DNA of 64,000 nt from the NCBI GenBank assembly GCA_036365145.1, contig JAEOAD010000030.1:11687001-11751000 (forward strand), in the 5' to 3' direction. This document shows, one piece after another, positions 1 through 10,963 of this stretch (positions are counted from its first letter, which is position 1; every line of letters starts with the position of its first letter). The notes beneath the pieces were generated by a model. It searched no databases. It saw nothing but the letters and a program-made list of their open reading frames with translations, and was not told where the DNA came from. Origin of the DNA: Orientallactaga sibirica. Its lineage: Eukaryota; Chordata; Mammalia; Rodentia; Dipodidae. The translations under genes were made by a program, and so were the position numbers.

Positions 1-145
1 CGCATGACCCACATTCCTCAATGAGGAGGGTCCCTTTGGAGGGGGAGGACAGGGAGGAGGCTACTGGAGGCACCAACAAGAATGTAAAATTAAAATAAAT
101 TAAAAAAGAGTGAGGAGAAGGGAAAAAAGAGGAAAAACAAGTTTG
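1..145 (+). mobile_element. L1 3' UTR end (lineage A), cut by window start
   Basis: The sequence from CCCACATTCCTCAATGAGG through the GGGAGGACAGGGAGGAGG block to an A-rich tail closely matches the 3' terminus of the plus-strand L1 at 26640-26760. It is therefore the last part of a LINE-1 whose body lies before the window. The A-rich tail degrades into purine-rich sequence up to about 145. Confidence 0.85.
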
Positions 146-483
146 CTGGTATTTTTTTTCTTAAGAATATTAGTCCTAATTGAATTAAAGCTCCAAACTT
201 ATTACCTTAATTTAGCCTTAATTGCTTCCATACTCCAAACATAGTCACACTGAGGGTTTGAACTCCAATATAAAATTCAGTCCTTAGTATTATGTATATT
301 CTATAATTCAGTTGATAGTATTATGCCCATTTTAAATATTAAATAATAATAATCATAATCATAACTGAAAACTATGTGGAGCACAACTGCAATAAACTAA
401 GATTATTAATTAAGAAGCTAGTATAGAAATACAAGTGATGATAGTGGTTGAACTAGGTGGTATTAGAAAGTAATGTGCAGTCT
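146..483. other. AT-rich stretch, nothing recognised
   Basis: The sequence is about 70% A+T with no open frame, repeat or RNA gene that I can identify. Confidence 0.6.
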
Positions 484-489
484 TGACCC

Positions 490-492
490 TTC

Positions 493-547
<55 letters not shown>

Positions 548-550
548 TTT

Positions 551-552
<2 letters not shown>
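490..552. repeat. (TTAT)n microsatellite
   Basis: About fifteen uninterrupted TTAT units form the tail of the adjacent SINE, followed by a (GA)n block at 551-575. Confidence 0.95.
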
Positions 553-581
<29 letters not shown>

Positions 582-778
582 GAAGACAGAAATGGGCACG
601 CCAGCAGTCTCTCAGCTGCTGCGAATGAAATCCAGATGCGTGTGCCCCCTTGTGGTCAAGTGCAGCATTGTGCCCTTGTGTCACTTTGCATCTGGCTAAA
701 CATGGGACCTGGAGATTGGAACCAGAGTTCTTAGGCTTAGTAGGCAGGTGCCTTAACCACTAAGCCATCTCTCCAGCC
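496..778 (-). mobile_element. tRNA-derived SINE with (GA)n and (TTTA)n tail
   Basis: Read on the minus strand, it starts GGCTGGAGAGATGGCTTAGTGG, with a perfect Pol III A-box-like TGGCTTAGTGG. It continues through a degenerate B-box region and ends in (TC)n and (AAAT)n. A 15-bp target-site duplication TGACCCTTCTTATTT flanks it at 484-498 and 779-793. It has 62 bp of TTTA/TTAT repeats at its 3' end. It is the same family as the SINEs at 4.3, 26.8, 32.4, 41.9, 43.7 and 63.1 kb. Confidence 0.9.
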
Positions 779-1124
779 TGACCCTTCTTATTTTTATGTG
801 GTGAAAATTGTCTAATATAACATTCTTTGATTCTCCCCTATTCTCATTCATTCACTCTTCCTACTGCCTGATTGGTGGGGAAAGGCCATTGGTCTATACT
901 TCTAACTGGGCAGAGTAGTCTATTAATAAGCTATAAAGGTTGAGGATTCTTTGATTTTTTTCTTCTCTCAGCTCTCAGGCCCAGAGTGAGACATAGATTT
1001 TCTTTTGTAGACCCAACTTTCCACACAGAACACTTCCAGGGCCCTCCTGGGGTGGATTGGATATGGTGGAGAGCATTATCCAGCTCAGTTGATTGCAAAT
1101 GAAATCTGTTTCTTCCATCAGCTT

Positions 1125-1615
1125 TGTCATAAAGATGCTGTTTGTATTTCCCCAGAAATTCCCAGTCTCAGCTCCAAATGTTACCTTTTCTGGGAAGCAT
1201 TCTCTGACCACCTCCACTCTAGTGTGGCTATGTGATTCTCTTCTATCTTTCTGTAGGATCGTGTGCCTTCCCTATGTCAACACATATCAAGTAGTGCCAT
1301 GGTATCTTCTTCCATGTCTTCTCTGTGGAAATAAAGCTATGTGTATCCTATGCACAATACATTTCATACCTGTAATAAAGGCAACAAGTTCTCCTTCTCC
1401 CCATGTATTTTTGAAAGAATCTCACTATGTAGGCCAAACTCACCTCAAACTTGCAGCAATCCTTCTGCCTCTGCCTCTTGATATCTGGAATTACAGGTAT
1501 TTGCCACCACATCCAGCTGACATTAAGATAACGTTTAAGGGTAAGGTTAGTATTACTTGTGCTTCCCATACCTGATTTAATGCCTGACACACAGTAAGTG
1601 TCCAATAATACATAA
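1125..1615 (+). mobile_element. ancient L2 remnant split by a B1
   Basis: Positions about 1160-1345 read like the L2 consensus part in which coding-derived sequence (AGCTCCAAATGTTACC..., CATTCTCTGACCACC) leads to the 3' UTR. Positions 1578-1615 (CCTGACACACAGTAAGTGTCCAATAA) match the typical L2 3' end. A B1 (1405-1521) lies between them. Divergence is high, as expected for L2. The match is from memory, not alignment. Confidence 0.6.
1405..1521 (-). mobile_element. B1 SINE fragment
   Basis: Reverse-strand B1 (7SL-derived) is recognised by GGAATTACAGGTATTTGCCACCACATCCAG at the high end and the TCTCACTATGTAGGCC stretch. It is diverged and interrupts an L2 remnant. Confidence 0.75.
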
Positions 1616-1621
1616 CTTCAA

Positions 1622-3400
1622 TAGAAACCCCATTGCTCTCACTTTACCTTGCTTTATAAAATGTCAGAGAACGCAAAGAAGTCTCCAAATACTGTATCTG
1701 TACAGCTAGCTTGGATCATGGGAAGCAACAGGACCCATATTCAACTTACAGAAGGTGTCCAGTGAGGCAACTGAAGCTTTTTCATGTTTTTGATAAAGTC
1801 ACAACTGTGATATTCAACTGGAGTTTGTCTTTTTTGAACCTTTTTCTGACTTCCCAGTCTTGGAATGATATCTTGTTGGAGTTGATTTTCTGAAAGTCAA
1901 TGGGGGTGTGTATTTTCAAATCATGGGATCTTAAGAGGTAGTAATGGAGTCATCTATACTCTCTAAAAACTGGATAAAGTAGGTATTTTACATCATGTAG
2001 ATAAAATGGATATGTGTCTTAAGAGTTTTTAAACAATGCATTTGGATTTTGCTGCTTCGAGATGCAATATCATCTAGTTCTATTACTACAAGGGAGCTTC
2101 ATGTGTTCCAGAGTTACCTGGGCTCCTGTCCATGCCTGTGTTGTGAAATGGATTGGAGCTAGCTTGTTAATATGGTATTTGAAATTCCTTGATTTGTGTT
2201 GCATTAATTTTTATTTTCTGACCAGGAAACTGACTTGTCATAGATTAAATTTTTTCTGTTAATTAAACTGTGACATGATTTCAAAGCTATGTTGAGATAT
2301 GTTAAACATCTTAAAAGTATGATGACTGATTATGTCTTGCTTAAGATAGCATACTGATTAAAAAGATAAACAAAATAGTTTGAACACTATGTTAGGCTAT
2401 AAGTTAAATGTAAACATTAAAATACATTTTCCTGAAAGAAGCAATCATTAAAAAGAGAAATTAATAACCATGACTGTCATAGAAAAACAAGTGCAATGAC
2501 CATTTGCAACTCATATGACTCATATCTTATTCCAGAATGCTGCATTCTTTCTCTCACTGATTAAATTTAACCCTCTAGCTTACATGTATGTACTAACACT
2601 GGGCTTCACTGGAACCAAAATGTCCTTCAGCTATCTATGTTTTGAAGATGGATGTGATGATGATTGACTAAGGGGTTTGCAGGAAGCTTAGTAGATATTT
2701 ATAGAATTGTAGGCACTTTGACTTCATTTTATAAAGCAGGTTAAAATAGAAGACACCAAATTTCCCTGCATAGGGCTTTTAAAATTGTCCAGTATGTTGC
2801 TGTGATGGGGAAGCTAGAGCCATACCAACCTGAATTCAGTATCCTTGATATGTCTTCATCTTGCTACTTTTCAAGTGGATCCCTCAAGTGAAAGAAAAAT
2901 TGCTACTGAAAAATTCTTGAGACCTGAGATCCTTATGCTATTACACGTAGTTGTCAAATTCAAATTAGAACTTCTCTGTTCTTAATTTGCTTTTTTCACC
3001 ATTTTCCATTAATGTCTTGATAGGGTCTTCTGAGATTAGCACACATATTTGAATTTATTCAAATAAAGTTTTGGTGTGTTGTATGAAAGGAGAGAAGGAG
3101 TGCACCCTCTTGACAAGAATAGAGGGTGCCTTGTTAAGGCATTGCAGTTTCCTTAAAGAAGATTTTGGTGATGTTGTAGAGCACACAAGGAAAATAAAGA
3201 AAAGAAATAACTAATAAATCAAATTGAGATGTTTGTCTATGCTTTTTGCATAACTGAAGATCGAGCTTCTATGTTCCCCTACTAGTTGGTATGAATAAAT
3301 AGACCCTTCCTCATAGTCTTCTATGCTTGCTCTCTCTTTGAAACAAATATTGTCAATGAAAAAAATACATTTTTGTCAGATGCATGCAACCTCTTCTTTT
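1622..3400. other. unrecognised AT-rich intergenic DNA
   Basis: I see no gene, SINE or LINE here. Open frames such as 1711-1893 and 2062-2262 show no coding-like composition. Confidence 0.5.
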
Positions 3401-3775
3401 TTCCCCCTCTTTGTGGTCCACATACCCCTTTTCTTTCTCTATTCTTTTTCTTTTCTCTCTTTCTCTCCCCCTTTTTCTTTTCCCCATTATCTCCTGCTTC
3501 TTACTTTATGTAGACACTGGGAAGTTAAATCCAGGCCTTCATCACTGGAATCAAGTGCCTTTGACTGTTGAGCCATCTCTCCAGCCCAACCCCCTTTTTT
3601 TTCTCTCTCTCTCTCTTGTGCACATAGTTCCTTTCCCTCTGTCTTCTATTTCTCTTTCTCCTGCTTCTCAGGTGCTTTCAATCCCCTATTCTCTTCTTTC
3701 TCTTTCCCTCTCTGGTGCATGCATCCCTTTTCTTTCCCTCTCTTCTATCACTGTCTGTCCTCCTCCTCAGTCTTA
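3400..3775. repeat. polypyrimidine (CT-rich) tract with embedded SINE fragment
   Basis: The sequence is dominated by CTTT/TCTC/CCC on the plus strand. About 3505-3588 is a minus-strand SINE head fragment ending GAGCCATCTCTCCAGCC, the standard 5' end of B4/tRNA SINEs. The long proline/serine/leucine frames here are simple-sequence artefacts. Confidence 0.75.
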
Positions 3776-3779
3776 AACT

Positions 3780-4310
3780 CCTCACAATAATCTTATATGC
3801 AAACAAAAAAGAAAAATACATGTTTGTAGAAGGCATACTATGTAATTGAATATCATTTAGACATGTATGGAGGACTTTTGAGTCCACCAGATGCTAAGTG
3901 GATATTTAAATGAATGGTATTTACATGAGTAACTTTTTCTGAATACACCAAACCTAAAGCAAGAGAGAAAATAAAGCTCAAAGTCTGGGACAAGTCCATG
4001 GACTGGTTTAAAAGAGGAGAGGTTATTCTAAGTGTAGTAGGTAGTTATTTCAGATTAGTCATGAATGAGAAAGACTAATTCCATGACAATTGGAAGTGAA
4101 GTATGCATTCTGCCAGTTATAATAGTACCAGAAACTAGTGGCTTCAAAGGGCAACTTCTTTGCCAACAGCACCCTCAAAAACAGTGCAACTGTTGGGGCT
4201 TACTGACCTTAGGATATAAGCAGCTGGACACTAGAAGTGCTATCCTGGCATCTGGGTGAGGTTATGATTGACTTGGATTAGCCTTGTTCCCATTTTCCTA
4301 GGAACTGTTC
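3780..4310. other. nothing recognised
   Basis: This is unique-looking intergenic DNA without recognisable repeats or genes. Confidence 0.5.
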
Positions 4311-4323
4311 AGAGTAGCTTTAG

Positions 4324-4547
4324 GGGCTAGAGAGATGGCTTAGCAGTTAAGGCACTTGCCTATGAAGCTTAAGGATCCAGGTTCGATTCCCCAGTACCCA
4401 TGGAAGCCAGATGCACAACGTGGTGCATGTATCTGGAGTTCATTTGCAGTGGCTGGAGGCCCTGGTATGCCCATTCTCTCTCTATCTGCTTTTGTCTCTC
4501 TCTTTCAAATAAGTAAATAAATAAATAAATAAAAAATATTTTTTTAA
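4324..4547 (+). mobile_element. tRNA-derived SINE
   Basis: It starts GGGGCTAGAGAGATGGCTTAGC, has an intact B-box-like GGTTCGATTCC, then the GCAGTGGCTGGAGGCCCTGG body, (TC)n and an (AAAT)n tail. Target-site duplications of about 13 bp flank it (AGAGTAGCTTTAG at 4311-4323 and AGAGTAGCATTAG at 4548-4560). Confidence 0.92.
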
Positions 4548-4559
4548 AGAGTAGCATTA

Positions 4560-5040
4560 GTATGCATCAGCAGGAGTGATGGAAGCTTCTCTGGACATTA
4601 ATGGTTTTGACTTTGTGATAATTAACTTTATGGGTTCACTTTACTTAGGTACTGGATGCCTAGGTAGCTGGTTAAACTTAATGGCTGGGTGGATTTGTGA
4701 AGTGTGTATCTGCAAGGTATTAGCATTTGTATTGGTGGACCCAGGAAAGTGGGTAAAAATCATTCAATCCATTGAGAGGCTAAATAGAAAGAGAAGTTGG
4801 AAGAGGATTGAATGTTCTCTATCTGACTGCCTAACTAGGACATTGTTCTTCTGCCCTTACACTCCTGATTTTTAGGACTTCCAATCAGGTGTGGTGTCCA
4901 TACCATTGGCTTTTCATTGTTCAGGTCTTTGAGCTATGCTCATAACTTGCCTGGGATTCCAGCTTGCAGATGGATGATCACAAGACTTCTTAGCTTTCAC
5001 AGATGCATGAGCCAATATCTTACAATATCTATCATCAACC
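4560..5040. other. nothing recognised
   Basis: This is intergenic DNA. The 99-codon open frame at 4576-4875 shows no known domain and is probably fortuitous. Confidence 0.45.
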
Positions 5041-5076
5041 TATCATCTATCTATCATCTGTCTATCTATCTATCTG

Positions 5077-5119
<43 letters not shown>

Positions 5120-5205
5120 GTCATCTATCATCATCTACCTATCATCATTATGATCTAGCCATTCACCTATCTATCCTTACCTATGCATCCATCTATCATC
5201 TATCT
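5036..5205. repeat. (TATC)n microsatellite, imperfect
   Basis: TATC/ATCT tetranucleotides run with TGTC and CATC interruptions. The purest part is 5056-5119. Confidence 0.95.
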
Positions 5206-5582
5206 ATATTAATATGCATACTCATTGACATATTCATAGATGTAGGATGGATCTATTCTGTTGGTTCTGTTTTTCTGGAGAATGTCAAGTAATCTGCATT
5301 CCAATAAACTACTTTTGGTGTGACCTTGTAGGAACTGGCCCATGCAAAAAGGCATTGAAAAGTATATATAAGATTTTCCTGAAAAGTAAAGAATTGGGGT
5401 TCAAGAAGAGGTGGAATTCCATAAAATTGAGGTTCAGAATCAGTATTTTAATTTTTGTTTTTGATTGTGACCTTCTTTTTATTCCAAGTTAGAATATCCT
5501 GAGAATGAATTTAACCAGATATTCAGCTTACATCTTATAATTTTGAGGATGTATGGATTTAGATGAAATCAAATCATTGAGA

Positions 5583-5697
5583 AATATGGTGGCACAGTCT
5601 ATAAGACCAGTACTTAGCAAGCTGAGGGAAGAGGATCACACGTTTGTTGCCAGCCTGGGCTATATAGCAAGACCATGTCTCAAGAGAAAAAAACAAT
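5583..5697 (+). mobile_element. old B1-like SINE
   Basis: A plus-strand 7SL-type core (GGTGGCACAGTCTATAA, GCCAGCCTGGGCTATATAGCAAGACCATGTCTCAA) with an A-rich end is strongly diverged, so it is an old B1/proto-B1. Confidence 0.7.
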
Positions 5698-5699
5698 GA

Positions 5700-6570
5700 A
5701 AAAGAACTATAAAACACTCTCAATCTTCTATTTCCTTTCAACCTTCCATTTATTTTAACAATCCTTGAAGTTTCCCTAATTTCAAGATTTTCAACTTTAT
5801 TACGTATCAGGAGCTTTTCATAAAGTAAATACTTCATTAACATTCTTTCCACAAACATAAAAGGATCATAAATGAGGATAAGTTTTATTGATGCCCTACG
5901 GGCCAGAGCCAACTAGATAGATACTTTAAAAACACATTATGGCTGATGCTGTGGAAAATTGAGCATCACTGTTTTCCATTATGTCATGTGCTCACAAGGG
6001 CTTAGCTCCATACTTATCATTAGCCTCACACTTGACCTCTGACTTTGGCAAACAGTGGCCCAGTGTGGTTTAGGGCTAAGATCTCTTCTGGCCAAAGAAG
6101 AAGAAGCTGCCTGTTCCAGAGGAGGTGATTTGGACTTTGAAAGTCTGCCAGAGCAGCAAGGATCAGAAGGAAGGCTGTCAGCACATGTATCCTAGGAGCT
6201 CTACCTTCTGGGCATGCAGTAATATCTATAGATTCTGAATCCTGTATGCTAATGCCCAGCTTTTTAAACTATGGGTCATGAATTCCATATGACTTGTAAA
6301 ACTGAATGTGGAAGTTGTGAAAAATTTGGCAACAGTAAAAGGTTCCTGAATGGATAATAGCCAAAAATTAATTCAAAATCAAATGCATAATGATTCTGAG
6401 GTGTTTCTGGCAAGTGCTGCTTGAGGAAACTTCACTGCAACTTTTGTTCTGAACACACAACATGCACCATGCTGTCATGCCACACAACACCAATGAATGC
6501 TGCCTGAAAACTCTATACTCAGATTTGAGACTATTGTAAGTTATAAAATGTTGTGTTTATTTATTGTATT
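5700..6570. other. nothing recognised
   Basis: This is unique-looking intergenic DNA. No exon or repeat is identified. Confidence 0.45.
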
Positions 6571-6574
6571 TTTC

Positions 6575-6925
6575 TGTTGTAATTACCTCATTGTTGCTAT
6601 GATAAAGCACCCAACCAATAACAGATTATGGGTGGAAAGTTTTTTTATTGGGCTTACAGTCTTGAGGGGAAGCTCCATGATGGCAAGGGAAAGCATGGCA
6701 TGAGCAGAGGCTGGACATTACCTCCACCACAGCAAGTGTAAAACAGCAGCAGGAGAGTCACCTGTGCTCTAGCAAAGGGGAAGTAGCTATAACACCCATA
6801 AGCCCAACCACAATGACACACCTCCTCCAGTAAGCCTCAACCTCCCAATTTGCCATCAGCTGGGAACTAAGCATTCAGAAGTCATGAGTTTATGGGGGAC
6901 ACATATATCAACCCCCCCTCTCTCC
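6575..6925 (+). mobile_element. unassigned rodent interspersed repeat (RMER-like)
   Basis: The start TTGTTGCTATGATAAAGCACCC and the phrases TTATTGGGCTTACAGTCTTGAGG and CTCCATGATGGCAAGG resemble a common rodent medium-reiteration repeat that begins GTTGCTATGATAAAACACC. No coding capacity is seen. Family assignment is from memory and uncertain. Confidence 0.5.
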
Positions 6926-6990
6926 CTCTCTCTGTCTCTCTCCATATATATGTGTGTGCATATATATATACATATATATATAGTATCTAA
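6915..6990. repeat. (CT)n then (TA)n simple repeat
   Basis: C-run plus CTCT at 6915-6940, followed by ATATATGTGTGTGC and (TA)n to about 6985. Confidence 0.85.
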
Positions 6991-8900
6991 ATATCTTTAT
7001 ATATAATATTTTCTGTTTCTATAGAAATGTAATGGTTTAATTGTAAAAAATGAAGACTTTTGTTTCCTACTGTAACTTATCTTCTCAGTATGTAAGTATC
7101 ACATTAATGTATCTTAGGACTGTATTGTTAGAATGCTTGATTTAAAATTTTTCTCTTTGAATTGCTGACTTGAGCTTTATAAAATGTTAAATAAACTTTG
7201 GCTTGACATTATTACATACTTCTGCCATTTGGTACTACAGATTTGGGTGAAATGGTGTTCTCAGAATTGATGATAATAAAAAAAAAATCAGTCAACTCTA
7301 AAACACATTGAAGATACACTATATCCTGCAATATAAATATTCAGTGAAGATTTCATTCTTTCTGTAAAAATAAATAAGCACATTCATCTCAGTAGCATGC
7401 AAATTTGCTTTTCTCCTTAATAAATGGTAAAATTACATGTTTCTCAAAGAATTGTTTTGAAATAAATTTATTTATGATTTATTATCAGTAAATGTTTGAT
7501 CTGTGTACATATTTTATACCCAATATATCCAGAGTTGTGCAAAAATTTCTTGGGTGAAAAAAGTCATGACTGGAAAAAGTTCAGGAAGTTCTGTGATAGA
7601 TGATATAATGTTAAATTCTCAATCACAGAAAATCTAGTCCTAGAGCTACTGTAGCCTTGGAACATGCTATGTTACATTGTATTCCCTGAACACACACAGG
7701 ACAAAGGTCAGACAGGCTAGTTTCTAATAAAATTCCCTGCCTATTAAGACTGATAATAGTAATATCTATACATTTTTGATACTAGAAATATTTTGGATAA
7801 CATTGTCTAAAATGAGCTACCAAGTAGTCACTACAAATCCAGCAGCTCTGAGTCTTACTTGATTGTGTGATTTTCTAATAAACTTACTTCCAGCTTTAGG
7901 AAAGCCAAAACATGTTTTATAAAATAATGAGGACAATACAAGGATAAACTGAATACTAGAGATTCCCAAACTTAAAGGCAATTCTGAAAAAATTTCACAT
8001 TGCAGATAGAAGAATAGATGTGTATATTTTATGTATCATACAGACAATATTGAATCTTTATTGGCAGTAAAGGAAAATTTGGCTTTGCCTAGTAAAGCTG
8101 TGTAGGTAATAACAATAAAACCATCTTATTTGGATTGAATGTAAAGAAAGAATTGGGACAAAGATTCTAGTGGTAGAAGAGGGCTGAGGACTGAGCGTAG
8201 TCTATAGTTTTCTTGTTAAAGTTATTGGAAGAAAACAGTGGATGGCTTGGGTGTATTTACTAGTAGAGGTTGTCCAATGTCTGGCAAGGGCCTTTGGGCT
8301 ACCATTAATTCACTCATCTATGTAATACATTAAGCAATGGATTAGACTTTGGAGGTGAATAAGAATAGTGCATGTCTGAAGGACTTCATATTCAGAAAGG
8401 GGGCACTATAGTCATAATGGTTCTAAAATGCTGTGGAGAAAGTAGCCTAGTAACAAAGATGAATTTAATTCAGGAAGAAGGATTCATTTTGCATGAATTT
8501 GAGGGAGGGCAGAAACATCTTGAAATAAATGTAAGTTCCTAAGCAACTGGAACTGATGAGACAGGCTGTACAAGGTCTTGGGGAAAAATTCACACAATTC
8601 AAGTGGAGTAAGTTACAGTGGATGCCAGTGAACAGGAAAGCCATGGAAAGACTGAAGATTCAGCAAAGCTCAGGTGTGCAACAGACCTAAATCTGGTCTG
8701 CTAGCAAGTGGCATTGCCCACAAAAGGCTGGTGCTTACAATTAGAAACTTCTGATGTGATCAGTTGGGATGATTCCCTGATTTCATTGCAAGAAGCAACA
8801 TTCCTTGTGAAAATAGACTTTTGCTCTCAACTAAGGTCCTTTCATAGAGATAGCATTCTTGGTTATTTTCTTTTTTTCTTTGCTGATTCTATATTACCTC
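6990..8900. other. AT-rich intergenic DNA
   Basis: This has a low CpG content and no gene. Positions about 8295-8420 have a faint L2/MIR-like flavour (ATTCACTCATCTATGTAATAC...) that is too diverged to call. Confidence 0.45.
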
Positions 8901-8904
8901 TGAC

Positions 8905-8907
<3 letters not shown>

Positions 8908-8939
<32 letters not shown>
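8908..8939. repeat. (TG)n microsatellite
   Basis: About 15 uninterrupted TG units. Confidence 0.95.
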
Positions 8940-8940
<1 letters not shown>

Positions 8941-9114
8941 TCCCCTTGAGTCTGTTCCTTACTTTCCTTTAATACATTTATTGGCTAAAGTTCTATCCCT
9001 CAAATGTAACTTATATAACACCTAAAAGATTTAGCTAACCTCTAGGCAAACATTTCTAGTTAGTGTATACCTGTCCTTACACTTGACACTTCATTATGTT
9101 TAGTCATTCACATG

Positions 9115-9472
9115 TAGCTCTTCCAGCCTAAATACTCATTCTTCAAGGGCAGGGGCTCTGTCTTATTTATGGCAAGTGCAGCTTAGTCTTGACTTGGAAT
9201 ACCTGCTTTATCATTTATTTGCTCAGAGACTTTAACAAACACTCTTAAACTCTCTTTGCCCCTCATTCTTCTTTCTCAAATAGAGCAAATAATATTTTAT
9301 GAATAAATATATAATAAATAAGAGTTGAGATTGTACATGTAAATCACAAGTCACAGTGCTATATAGTGATGGATTCCTGGAAACTCCTTTTTTCCTTTTT
9401 TGAGTTTTGAATTTTCAGGGCTTAGCACAGTTTCTGATGTGTAATCCAAACTCAGTAAACTTTAATTGAACC
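9115..9472 (+). mobile_element. L2 3' end split by a MIR
   Basis: Positions about 9120-9172 carry an L2-like segment (TTCAAGGGCAGGGGCTCTGTCTTATTTA). Positions 9418-9472 resume with the L2 terminal phrase (GGCTTAGCACAGTTTCTGATGTG...). Between them, about 9190-9400, is a minus-strand MIR-like segment (CTCTTTGCCCCTCATTCTTC). The nested arrangement explains the split. Confidence 0.6.
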
Positions 9473-9484
9473 TTCAAATGTTAA

Positions 9485-9722
9485 AGCTTACTGAGTACTT
9501 ATCACATTCCAGTTATGTCTTTAAGTTCTGCAGATGTACATTAACTCACTACTTCCTCTAACTCCAAGAGGAATGTATCATTAACATTCTCATTTTATTT
9601 ATGAGGAAACTAACCCACAAAAAGTTCAGAACTCCTCTGGGAAAGCCCAGTAAATAAATGGCCGAGGCAAGATTTAAATCCAATTATATGTAACTCTGAA
9701 GTTCATGCTTTTGTCTTAACCT
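9485..9722 (+). mobile_element. MIR element
   Basis: It aligns by eye along the MIR consensus: TTACTGAGTACTTATCACATTCC, then CTCATTTTATTTATGAGGAAACT, then a GGCCGAGGCAAGATTTAAATCCA core and ending CTTTTGTCTTAACC. It is one of the clearest ancient SINEs in the window. Confidence 0.85.
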
Positions 9723-9724
9723 TT

Positions 9725-10940
9725 TTTCTATAGGTTCATTTCACATGTTGATGGTGATGTTGAATCTTTTGGAAATTCCCTGCCAGTGCTTGTCTGGTCC
9801 ATTCAGAGTATTCTAAAAGTAGTGTTGTCGTATAACTTATCCAAATCCATTTGTACTATAATTTTTTGAGTTGCTCTTAAGTTATTGTATGAAATTATTT
9901 TCTATAACAAGAAAGAGCCAATTCTGTCTTAGGAATTACTCCACATCCTTCCAAATGTCTGTGTTTATTAAGTATCATGGAGCTGAGTTCTATTCATCAT
10001 TTGCTCAATTGTTGTTACTTTCTGGAAGAATATGACAGGTAGCCATGCTTGACTCATAACTCCCACCACTACCACTAACTACTAGTTACTGGGCTTTTCT
10101 ATGACATTCCTATAGACCAAGTCCTACTGTAGTCCTACTCTGCGGCTGAGAGGTCTCGGTTCATAGAGGGAACTCATTTGTAAATGATCACATTTACATC
10201 TAGGCTGTCCATCTAAGATCATACTTGGAGCAAATATAGTTTACAGCAGCTTGTCCTTGGATTGTTTCATGAAGAAAGTATAGAAGCCATGCTATCAGTA
10301 CCCTCCTGAATAGTGTGTGTACTATCTATCTGTACAGTACCCTTGAGTACAATATTTTGGAGGAGAAAACAAAAAAACTTTCTTTCCTAAGAAATGGACA
10401 TCTCTAGTGAGAAAGAAGAAAATTTTCTTTTAATTATTTCTGATTTTAATATTACACTGAATTTTGGTTTGAGCAAAAGAATAATACATGGCCTAAAACT
10501 ATAATTACTTGAAAGTCAGATATTTTAGAGACAATATGACAGAGCTCCAAATCAATTCATCTTCTGTTTCAATAGAAGAACATTTTCCTATAATAAATTT
10601 TAATATTTATTATTGTTATTATTTTAAAATTAAGCAATGGGCAGATACTAGTTTTCTCTTCTTTGTTTGGCTTACTATGTAATTTTCCAATTTGCACGAA
10701 AACCAGAAGTTGAATTTTTTTCATAGGAAAGGGAACATTACATAAATATTGTCTCAGAAGTGGTATGCACATACATTAGCTACAAGTGATGAAATGGTAC
10801 AACCTCAGGATATGTAATTTTGGTTGTGTGCTAAGTGTACTGATTAATGAAACCTAATTTCCTTTTTGTTTATGTAAACCCATCTTGTGGTTCCTGAGCA
10901 CAAAGCTCAGAACTAAGCAAGCATGATAAGTAAAAATAAT
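9725..10940. other. nothing recognised
   Basis: This is AT-rich intergenic DNA with no supported gene or repeat. Confidence 0.5.
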
Positions 10941-10963
10941 GCATACAAAGCAGGCATTCTTTT

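Noticed and set aside
483..734. 83-codon ORF starting with repeated LFIY residues
   Set aside because: It is a translation of (TTTA)n and (GA)n repeats in a SINE.
3384..3776. 130-codon serine/leucine/proline-rich ORF
   Set aside because: It is a translation of a polypyrimidine tract; simple-sequence artefact.
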